Made by a program: the position numbers and the translations under genes. A stretch of DNA of 45,287 bases from a virus: positions 1-45,287 of the IMG/VR virus record IMGVR_UViG_3300006100_001303, one strand, 5' to 3'. Positions 38,627-45,287 of the stretch are shown one piece after another. Each line of letters starts with the position of its first letter. Position 1 is the stretch's first letter. Below the pieces are notes generated by a model. The model was not told the DNA's origin and ran no database searches. It was given only the letters and a program-made list of their open reading frames with translations.

Positions 38627-39148
38627 CTATCTTAAAAATTCAGTGATATCTAATTTGTATTTTAGACTATCGATCCTGTGTACTCCTAACAAGTATAAAC
38701 AATAACTTGCAACAGCACTTCCTCTGCCTACTCCCCATATGACGTTGTTTGATCGCATGGTGTCGACCAAGTATTTAAGGTATTTTAAGACCTCGATCAT
38801 ATTATGTTGATGAAAAAGTAACAATTCTTCACCTACTCTTACGAATTCTTCTTCAGTAGTGCATTGGTTTAGAATGTATTCCTCGATGGCTATATTTTTA
38901 TATTCATCGGGCATAAACCATTGTTTCTGATTATGTTCATCGAATTCTTCTTGGGTTTGAAATTTTAGTTCAAACTTTTTAAGATTAGGAATGGAATCTG
39001 CGTTCGTAGTACGTGCAAGATTAAATTGGTCAATTAATGTTTGATTTTGGATGTTTACAGACGATAAATCGGCGATTTTTCCAGAATAAAGACCTTGAAA
39101 AATGTCGTTTTCGTCTAAAATGATTTCACCGAACTTGGAAGTATTCAT
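38627..39148 (-). CDS. DnaE-like (DNA polymerase III alpha) fragment protein (173 aa)
   Basis: The C-terminal 40 residues, NNVIWGVGRGSAVASYCLYL and LGVHRIDSLKYKLDITEFL, match the GPGRGSAAGSLVAYALGIT..DPL segment of the bacterial replicative polymerase DnaE. The catalytic aspartates that would follow are missing, so it cannot polymerise. Similar phage proteins are often labelled DNA polymerase III alpha. It may bind DNA or interfere with host polymerase III; this is inference. Its promoter's -10 ends about 6 nt before the ATG, implying a leaderless mRNA. Confidence 0.78.
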   Translation of the reverse strand: MNTSKFGEIILDENDIFQGLYSGKIADLSSVNIQNQTLIDQFNLARTTNADSIPNLKKFELKFQTQEEFDEHNQKQWFMPDEYKNIAIEEYILNQCTTEEEFVRVGEELLLFHQHNMIEVLKYLKYLVDTMRSNNVIWGVGRGSAVASYCLYLLGVHRIDSLKYKLDITEFLR

Positions 39149-39154
39149 ATATGT

Positions 39155-39183
39155 ATTATAGCAAAATTTAAAGGAAAAATCAA
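39155..39183 (-). promoter_or_regulatory. sigma70-like promoter abutting the DnaE-like gene start
   Basis: TTGATT (39178-39183), 17 nt, TATAAT (39155-39160) on the minus strand. Transcription should begin at about 39148, the A of the ATG. No ribosome-binding site is visible between -10 and ATG. Confidence 0.75.
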
Positions 39184-39422
39184 CCTACATTTATGAGATC
39201 GTCTAAATCTTTGTTATGTTTTTGCATTAATTTCTTTGAAGCTTCTTGCTGACGACGAAGTGTTTCGTCACGGACCGCTTCGATTACTACTGCAATTTGC
39301 CTAGCAGCATCACCGTAGCCCATTCGAAGAGCAATATTGTACTTTTTATTGAGTTCACTCATTCGTGACTCAATTTCTGTGTCCTTTAATAAAGTAAGGT
39401 CTTCTAATAGTGGATTAAACAT
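39180..39422 (-). CDS. Hypothetical coiled-coil protein (80 aa)
   Basis: MFNPLLEDLTLLKDTEIESR followed by a long charged helix. The ATG at 39422, overlapping the fibre gene's stop (TAATG), is preferred over a TTG nine bases earlier. From memory, small proteins with a similar start occur in other T4-like phages, and the gene could be a fibre accessory or chaperone. Function unproven. Confidence 0.65.
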   Translation of the reverse strand: MFNPLLEDLTLLKDTEIESRMSELNKKYNIALRMGYGDAARQIAVVIEAVRDETLRRQQEASKKLMQKHNKDLDDLINVG

Positions 39423-39940
39423 TATGGCCAATGCTGCCCTACAGTGTTGACTTTAGCCCAAATATCTGCATTATCTCCAACATAATTGTTGTAACAAAAA
39501 TACACAGCACTGGTAGTTACGCAGCACATTCCTTTTACATCACCGACTGTTCCGGTTGATGCAGCTGGCGGGTTAGATCGAACAACAAATGTTCCTGTAG
39601 CAACATGATTGATTGCGTTAGTGATTGTTGTGTTGTACCATAATGAAACAATCGGTGAAACAATATCTGGAGTATAATTTGACAGTGAGTTAATTACTGT
39701 TGTAGTTACAGTTGAGGCAATAGTTGCCGCAAAATTGTCACCGATAACAGTAGCATCGTTGATCTGAGTTACTAGACCTCCGTACTGCGTTTGCAAATTA
39801 GTAATTTCGGTTGCAGCAGTATCAAATGCCTGCTGAATATTCATGGAATTATTGCGAAATCCTTGAGTGTCGTTGTCTACACCCGGCACAGGGAACGAAG
39901 TATCAATTAGGTTGCTATAGTTGGTAACGGTTGATGTCAT
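39422..39940 (-). CDS. Small tail-fibre-type protein (172 aa)
   Basis: N-terminal module LIDTSFPVPGVDNDTQGFRN, then FDTAATEITNLQTQ, homologous to the start of the 400-aa neighbour. The C-terminal half is a beta-rich unit with GTVGDVKGMCCV and NNYVGDNADIWAKV, like end domains of phage fibres. It is probably attached to the virion by the shared N-terminus. Confidence 0.7.
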   Translation of the reverse strand: MTSTVTNYSNLIDTSFPVPGVDNDTQGFRNNSMNIQQAFDTAATEITNLQTQYGGLVTQINDATVIGDNFAATIASTVTTTVINSLSNYTPDIVSPIVSLWYNTTITNAINHVATGTFVVRSNPPAASTGTVGDVKGMCCVTTSAVYFCYNNYVGDNADIWAKVNTVGQHWP

Positions 39941-39969
39941 GATATTATTTATTATCCTGTGTCATACGG

Positions 39970-41172
39970 TCAGTACTGATATGAACCGGTAATTGAAAAG
40001 TTTTGAGAGGAATTTGACAACGGCGTGGTTCCGTCATATTTCATTACTCGTAAATTTGTACCATTCCACAATGCATTAACCATATAGCTAGTTGATGTGT
40101 TTACTCCGGAAAACGCAGGAGTTCCTTGAGGAGCAATAGGAACAGATACTAAAATGCCACCGGTTGATGTAAATGCCGCTGCTGAAAATTGTAATCTAAA
40201 ATGAACAGTGTTGCTGCTGAGTTTGTTATAAACAAACGTTGCATTAGTCACTGTAAAACCTGTTGCAGATTCACCTGAAATAGTAGGAACATATGTCAGC
40301 CAACCACTTGCAGTAGTCACCGCGGCTCCGTTTACATATAAATTAGATGCTATTGTAACAGTTCCGGAATTGCTAATTACCATTGCATCAGTTGAGCTAT
40401 TGTTGATGTTAACTCTGACTGCATTAGACGAATACGTACCTATCACTAAATCACTTGACGCGGCAGCTAGATAAACATTATTTGATTGGCTGAATGATCC
40501 TACACCTGAGAAATTAGGTGAATTGATTCCAAATTCACCAAAGAAAGTTGACGGGGTAGCCTGATTATTGGATACATTAAAATTAGTCGAAGCTGTGCTG
40601 CTAGTACTATTATTTTGCAATACCATTTGATTGTAAGTAGTTGAGGTCGATGCATATGATGCAACAATATTAATGTCGCTGTAACCTAGTGTACCATATG
40701 AAAATGCACCAATGTTTGATGAAGAAACAATAGGATTAGCTGAAATTATTGTGCCACCTGCATATAGGTTATTACCTAATGACAATGAAGTTTGCCAAGT
40801 GGCGGTAGTTGTTCCCATAACTAGAACCGAGCCGGATGTTCCTGGCGCGATAAATGATGTTTTTCCGCTTGCCGTCTGGATTGGGATATCTCCCTGTAAT
40901 CCTCCTGCGATATTTGTAGCAGTACTGCTTACTGAGATAGTTCCGTCGAGCGCGACACTGACACCATTGCCGATTTTAACTACGCCGGTTGCAGTAGTAG
41001 TTGCAATAGTTACTCCTACTGGATTTGCTTGCAACGCGGTGATTTCCGAGGCGGCAGTGTCTAATGCAATGTTGATATAGCTAAAATTATCTCTAAATCC
41101 TTGACTGGGATTATCTTTTCCTTGTACTGGAAAAGTTGCATCGATATTTGATGTATTAATATTGCTGGCCAT
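39970..41172 (-). CDS. Tail-fibre-type protein (400 aa)
   Basis: N-terminal anchor NIDATFPVQGKDNPSQGFRD and DTAASEITALQ as in the smaller neighbour, followed by a Ser/Thr/Asn-rich beta-helix-like shaft (SNNQATPSTFFGEFGINSPN). A block ATNIAGGLQGDIPIQTASGK and VLVMGTTTATWQTSLSL is shared with the S74 fibre at 43624-45287, showing module exchange. It probably recognises host surface. Confidence 0.76.
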   Translation of the reverse strand: MASNINTSNIDATFPVQGKDNPSQGFRDNFSYINIALDTAASEITALQANPVGVTIATTTATGVVKIGNGVSVALDGTISVSSTATNIAGGLQGDIPIQTASGKTSFIAPGTSGSVLVMGTTTATWQTSLSLGNNLYAGGTIISANPIVSSSNIGAFSYGTLGYSDINIVASYASTSTTYNQMVLQNNSTSSTASTNFNVSNNQATPSTFFGEFGINSPNFSGVGSFSQSNNVYLAAASSDLVIGTYSSNAVRVNINNSSTDAMVISNSGTVTIASNLYVNGAAVTTASGWLTYVPTISGESATGFTVTNATFVYNKLSSNTVHFRLQFSAAAFTSTGGILVSVPIAPQGTPAFSGVNTSTSYMVNALWNGTNLRVMKYDGTTPLSNSSQNFSITGSYQY

Positions 41173-41195
41173 TACGTATATCTACCTTTGTCTGA

Positions 41196-41203
41196 TATTT
41201 ATT
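41196..41203 (-). promoter_or_regulatory. Candidate late-promoter octamer (AATAAATA)
   Basis: Minus-strand AATAAATA, 24 nt before the fibre ATG at 41172, with AAAGG between. It overlaps the last codons of the 807-aa gene. Short-motif evidence only. Confidence 0.4.
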
Positions 41204-43622
41204 GTCTTGCAGTTGGATAAAGTAACCAATTTGTTAATCCGGTTTCTTGTGTGGTTTCTATAATAACTCGATCGGTATCGAAATCTAGTTGTTTAAAATC
41301 AAATCCACTAGAGGCAATTCTTGATAGTACTTTAGCAGAATTACCCGGAATTACATAACATATCGGGACAATTTTAATAAACCCTAAAGGAACCCCGTTA
41401 GATTGTAATGTGGTCATGTATCGTGGTTGATAATCGTCGTCAATTGAGATAGTCATTCCTGGGCTAATTTGAATTGATTCTAATTGTATTTTCATGTTCT
41501 CTAATGATACCGCATACGACGGGCTATAGTTTCCGATCATCTGATCGTCGATCATTGATACATAGATTAATTCATATACTACATTATTGTTACTGTCTGT
41601 TGCTGCAATACTACCTATATCTCCAAAATAAAATCTTTTGCGATGAAATACTGACGTTAACGCCGATGCATAAGTGTCTAGTGATTCTATTTCTATCCCG
41701 GTTTCGATTAACATTTTAATATCGGGTTGAGTACCGAATTCTGGATCATTTGATCGATAAAGCAATGTAGGATCGAATATAGTTGGATCCGAAATAAAGG
41801 CATTGTACGCTGTTCTGTTATATACAGGCATAAACGGTTTAACATACATTCTTGTATATGCAGAACTAGGTTGTGCAGCAATTGTGATATAAAATTGCTG
41901 TGTTATAGAATCTAATCGGTAAACATCGTTTGCACTAACACTAAAATACCAATTTTTATCAATCGTTGTAGAATTTTGGTCTAAAGTCAAATCCCCCATA
42001 TCGAAGGTAGTTTCTGAATTATATTGGATTTTACCCTGTATTGTGCCGTCGGAATTTAATGTTAGTCCTGCAGGCAATTCTCCAGCAGCTAACGAATACT
42101 CTAAATTAAAATTAGTATTGACATTTTTTGCTACAACCGCAAGTTCTGAAATTTGACCTGGTATCAGAGTTCCTAAAGACGAGGTGCTAACAAATTCAAT
42201 GTAACTCTGTATATCACCATTGATAGTTAATAGGAATATTTGGCTAGATCTTACAGTATTACCTGTTTGATAATCAGTTTTGATTAGGCTTACAGTAAAC
42301 CTATAAGTTTGACTGTATGCGGGTTGATACGGGATTGTTCCAGAAATCACGCCTGACGATGTAGACAGACTGAGTGAAGGAGGATGGATACTAGGAGTAC
42401 CTGCGTAAAACCCTACTGAATCTGGCATATTACCTGTAATACTATTAGTTACTAATGGTCGATCTAAATTTACATATCCTGAAGTGTCACTGGTTTTGAA
42501 CACATTTGTAATAGTATAAGTAGTTGAGTTATAACCGGGGATATATTCATTAAGTTGTATCTGCATTCCTACCACAGGAAATAACGATGCATCTTTGAAA
42601 TATAATTGATTGTTTCCTGCTAGATTTTGCGTAGGATGTCCTAGAAAGTTATTTTGACTGTCAGAAATTAAACGTATATCAGGATTTACAGTAATCGACC
42701 AATCCCATATAACTGGTCCTACAAACGGATATGGATCATAATCATAAAGGTTTATTACTTGATTAGTTGCAGCTCTTACCGTTCCGAGATTAGCAACATT
42801 CGGTAATAGATTTCCTAGTTTACTTTGCCAAATTGGCGCCAGCAAATAACTGGAACTAGCATCAATTGTTGTGTTGTCTACGTCAATAAACGTATTATCT
42901 GATCTCATACTATTAGGATCAACTACTTCGATGCTGAATAATCGCTGTGCGCTTTCATAGCCGTCGGTTACGGTTACAATAAATTGGTATATTTTATTGA
43001 TAGTTTCGGGTTTGACTAGTTGCACTACATTATCGATGATAACGCTATGGTCATATGGATACGCATCATACATTTCGTCGTCGTAACCACCTGATTGACT
43101 GACCAAATTATCTAATGTTAAATTGTCTTTAACATACCCGTAGATTCTTCCTTCCTCGGTTAATGTCAATCCTGGAGGTAATTGACCTTGGTTATCGGCT
43201 ATGTAATATTTTAAACTATTTCCGGATGCGATGATGTCGGTCTGTGCTCTTAGAGTAATATCGATATATTCTAAATTAAATGTAAAAGCTTCACCGTTTT
43301 GTCCTACAGGAAGCGGTCCTTGGGTAGTTGCCCATACAGGAATACTAGGACCGATGACATCTAACTTAAAAGTTCGATCACTTATTCCGTCTGAGTTTTG
43401 TGCTCGTATAACAAATGTAGATGAAATTTCAGCGGGCACAGAGACCGGAGTTCCTATTAGTACACCAGATGCGGAGTTTAGGCTAATACCAGTTGGTAAA
43501 TTTCCTGCAATTAAAGAATATGTAAGATTAGTTCCTGTTGCTATTAATGGAATCGAGGTAGTCACTCGTTCCGTTAATGTTCCTAAGAATCCTGATGGTG
43601 TTTCCCAAATAGGAGCAGTCAT
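41199..43622 (-). CDS. Ig-like-repeat adhesin or tail protein (807 aa)
   Basis: Several cadherin/He_PIG-type Ig domains show as the repeated pattern LPTGISLNSASGVLIGTP, LPPGLTLTEEGRIYGYV and LPAGLTLNSDGTIQGKI. Beta-rich segments with Tyr/Asn/Ser lie between. The C-terminal 200 residues form a different domain (FYFGDIGSIAATDSNNNVVY). Such repeats occur in phage tail and adhesin proteins that bind carbohydrate. It lies between two fibre genes, and its start nearly touches the stop of the S74 fibre gene. Confidence 0.78.
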   Translation of the reverse strand: MTAPIWETPSGFLGTLTERVTTSIPLIATGTNLTYSLIAGNLPTGISLNSASGVLIGTPVSVPAEISSTFVIRAQNSDGISDRTFKLDVIGPSIPVWATTQGPLPVGQNGEAFTFNLEYIDITLRAQTDIIASGNSLKYYIADNQGQLPPGLTLTEEGRIYGYVKDNLTLDNLVSQSGGYDDEMYDAYPYDHSVIIDNVVQLVKPETINKIYQFIVTVTDGYESAQRLFSIEVVDPNSMRSDNTFIDVDNTTIDASSSYLLAPIWQSKLGNLLPNVANLGTVRAATNQVINLYDYDPYPFVGPVIWDWSITVNPDIRLISDSQNNFLGHPTQNLAGNNQLYFKDASLFPVVGMQIQLNEYIPGYNSTTYTITNVFKTSDTSGYVNLDRPLVTNSITGNMPDSVGFYAGTPSIHPPSLSLSTSSGVISGTIPYQPAYSQTYRFTVSLIKTDYQTGNTVRSSQIFLLTINGDIQSYIEFVSTSSLGTLIPGQISELAVVAKNVNTNFNLEYSLAAGELPAGLTLNSDGTIQGKIQYNSETTFDMGDLTLDQNSTTIDKNWYFSVSANDVYRLDSITQQFYITIAAQPSSAYTRMYVKPFMPVYNRTAYNAFISDPTIFDPTLLYRSNDPEFGTQPDIKMLIETGIEIESLDTYASALTSVFHRKRFYFGDIGSIAATDSNNNVVYELIYVSMIDDQMIGNYSPSYAVSLENMKIQLESIQISPGMTISIDDDYQPRYMTTLQSNGVPLGFIKIVPICYVIPGNSAKVLSRIASSGFDFKQLDFDTDRVIIETTQETGLTNWLLYPTARQ

Positions 43623-43623
43623 T

Positions 43624-45287
43624 TTATTTGTTGCCCTTCAACGTTTCGACTTCTGCTTTAAGTTCTTTAATTGCTTGAATTAGAAGTGGCACAATTCTGT
43701 CGTATTTAACAGCAAGATATCCGTCTTCTCTTTCGGCGACTGCTTCTGGCAATACTGCTTGAATTTCTTGAGCAATAACACCGACGTCATGCTTGCGAAC
43801 AAAATAACCATCTTCGTCGCCTTGATCCTTGAGGAAATCTGCAGTCCAATCAAATGTCACACCGTTAATTTTATCAATTGAATTAAGAGCATTTGGAATT
43901 GGTTGTACATTTTCTTTTAGTCTAGCATCTGATGAATAGTATGCAGTGATGTTGCCTGTTGCACGAATTTCACCACCTGTTCCTGATGCAGCGGTGCCGA
44001 CCCCTAATGAACTTACCTGAGTTGACGCATTAGGAACTGATGTTAGATAACTAGCAGCAGCTACACCACCTAGGTTTTGTGCATTTACTGCGGTACCGGC
44101 AACAATGTTCCATGTGCCTGTGGCATTTGTACCGCCAGTACTTGGCGCACCGATACTATTATATGAAATAGTAATAGCACCACTGCCGTTATATGTGCTA
44201 CCACTTGCAGAACCTGCACCACTATTGTTTATAGTTAATGAATTAGTGACTGCATTTGCAGTTATTGTCGATGATGTTACCCAAGTAGCAGTTGTACCAT
44301 TGCTTTGTAGTAATGTTCCTGCTGCACCGACAGGCAACATTGTAGTTGTACCAGCACCTGATTGGATGTGAAGCGACCCTGCTGCACCTCCTGCAACATT
44401 GGTAGAAGTACCAGCAGTTAATGTACTCGGAGCAACCCAAGTTGCGGTCGATCCGTTACTTTGTAGAACATATCCTGTAGAACCAATTGGCAACATTGTA
44501 GTTGTACCAGCTCCTGATTGGATGTGAAGCGAACCTGCTGCACCGCCGGCTACGTTGGTAGAAGTACCAGCAGTTAATGTACTCGGAGCAACCCACGTTG
44601 CGGTCGATCCGTTACTTTGTAGAACAGTAGCATTTGTTCCGATAGGCAACATGGTAGTTGTACCAGCGCCTGATTGAATTACTAACGAACCTGCTGCACC
44701 ACCTGCAACATTGGTAGCAGTACCATACATTATGCCCTGTATATATAGGTTACCGCCTGCAGTAATATTTCCTGATGCTAGCAATGATCCATTAGTTACA
44801 CCGCTGGTGCTTGCTGGATTGTATGATATAACATCACCGACAAAAATACTACCATCTAATTGGACAGATAGCTGGCCAGGAGTGGAACTAAATGTGAATA
44901 ATTGACTACCGACGCCGCCATTATATACAATACCAGTTACTGCGTCTATGTTAGAATTTGCGGGAGTCGAGCCATTCCATGCACTATTGCCGAAAAAGAA
45001 AGCCCCAGTGCCGGTGTTATATACTGTAGATGGTGTGAAATTCCCTCCTACATACATCGATCCTTGTACACCTACACCACCTGCAACGGTTAAGGCACCA
45101 GTAGTAGTTGAAGTTGACGCAGTCTGACTTGCTAGTGATAAAGATGTTTGCCATGTAGCAGTCGTGGTACCCATAACTAGGACAGAACCATTTGTACCTG
45201 CTGTGACAAATGATGTCACTCCTGCTGCACTTTGAATTAGCAGATCGCCTTGGACTCCGCCTGCGACATTAGTTGCAGTAGCGGCGT
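43624..45287 (-). CDS. Tail fibre with S74 intramolecular chaperone domain, partial
   Basis: The reading frame is open to the right edge, so the N-terminus is missing; a GTG at 45219 is not the real start. Three 52-aa tandem repeats are followed by a shaft and the C-terminal S74 domain: SSDARLKENVQPI (Ser-Lys dyad), GVTFDWTADF, HDVGVIAQEIQAVLPEAVAE and VKYDRIVPLLIQAIKELKAE. The S74 domain trimerises the fibre and cleaves itself off. The fibre probably binds the host receptor. Confidence 0.88.
   Translation of the reverse strand, partial: AATATNVAGGVQGDLLIQSAAGVTSFVTAGTNGSVLVMGTTTATWQTSLSLASQTASTSTTTGALTVAGGVGVQGSMYVGGNFTPSTVYNTGTGAFFFGNSAWNGSTPANSNIDAVTGIVYNGGVGSQLFTFSSTPGQLSVQLDGSIFVGDVISYNPASTSGVTNGSLLASGNITAGGNLYIQGIMYGTATNVAGGAAGSLVIQSGAGTTTMLPIGTNATVLQSNGSTATWVAPSTLTAGTSTNVAGGAAGSLHIQSGAGTTTMLPIGSTGYVLQSNGSTATWVAPSTLTAGTSTNVAGGAAGSLHIQSGAGTTTMLPVGAAGTLLQSNGTTATWVTSSTITANAVTNSLTINNSGAGSASGSTYNGSGAITISYNSIGAPSTGGTNATGTWNIVAGTAVNAQNLGGVAAASYLTSVPNASTQVSSLGVGTAASGTGGEIRATGNITAYYSSDARLKENVQPIPNALNSIDKINGVTFDWTADFLKDQGDEDGYFVRKHDVGVIAQEIQAVLPEAVAEREDGYLAVKYDRIVPLLIQAIKELKAEVETLKGNK
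44257..44724 (-). repeat. Three tandem 156-bp repeats in the fibre gene
   Basis: Three copies with a period of exactly 156 bp (markers GGCAACAT at about 44333, 44489 and 44645), each encoding 52 residues (NVAGGAAGSL.IQSGAGTTTM, LPIG...LQSNG.TATWV). A related, more diverged unit lies at the right edge. Suggests shaft lengthening by duplication. Confidence 0.88.

Noticed and set aside
39946-39953. AATAAATA late-promoter-like octamer before the 172-aa fibre gene
   Set aside because: It lies only 6 nt from the ATG, so the transcript would begin at or after the start codon, and it overlaps the AT-rich ribosome-binding region.
44257-44724. CRISPR-like array from the evenly spaced repeats
   Set aside because: The repeats are 156 bp, in frame and protein-coding, with no unique spacers.

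Overview
The window is a piece of a tailed double-stranded DNA phage of the T4 superfamily, most likely an uncultured aquatic one. The evidence is a family-B DNA polymerase (gp43 type) next to a sliding clamp (gp45 type), a clamp-loader ATPase (gp44 type), a T4 RNase H-type nuclease, a DsbA-like protein, PhoH, MazG, SpeD, a GroES-like co-chaperonin, peptide deformylase and long tail-fibre genes. A two-component spanin pair with a lipoprotein implies a Gram-negative host. Almost every gene is on the minus strand and many overlap by 4 nt (ATGA). Only an HNH endonuclease and phoH are on the plus strand. No terminase, portal, major capsid or tail-tube gene is present, so this is a fraction of a larger genome. 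No tRNA, CRISPR or insertion sequence was seen.

Layout by coordinate (transcription runs right to left). 1-1455: a metallopeptidase/VWA-type protein (cut by the left edge) and its MoxR AAA+ partner, each with its own sigma70-like promoter. 1567-7809: an operon with a GMP reductase, a purine phosphoribosyltransferase, QueE, RNase H and small unknown genes. 7924-8532: a plus-strand HNH endonuclease whose start codon overlaps the -35 box of that operon's promoter. 8504-9187: folE under a palindromic promoter. 9241-14174: sliding clamp, DpdA-type transglycosylase, an unknown 175-aa protein, a QueD-like protein and a glycosyltransferase in one unit. 14237-17389: DNA polymerase and DsbA-like. 17445-26072: a block of probable virion or cargo proteins (Dps-like, HAD-fusion, DUF6321-like, three nucleotidyltransferases, a deaminase-metallopeptidase fusion), several with N-termini like T4 capsid-targeting sequences, headed by an exact T4-type late promoter. 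27251-30838: ClpA, deformylase and a DnaJ without zinc finger. 30902-32057: spanins and SpeD. 33531-34286: phoH. 34357-39148: clamp loader, small zinc-binding proteins, cytidylyltransferase, MazG, GroES-like and a DnaE-like fragment. 39180-45287: tail-fibre or adhesin genes ending in an S74 autoprocessing fibre cut by the right edge.

The most interesting system is a dispersed 7-deazaguanine DNA-modification pathway. FolE, a QueD-like protein lacking the usual catalytic Cys, a QueE with a split iron-sulfur motif, and DpdA are present, with no QueC visible. Guanine displaced by DpdA could be recycled by the adjacent phosphoribosyltransferase and GMP reductase genes; this coupling is inference. 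The second is the candidate capsid-cargo block. The third is a promoter set: ten minus-strand TTGACA-17-TATAAT-like promoters, five with an inverted repeat across the -10 box and two placed so that transcription should begin at the start codon.
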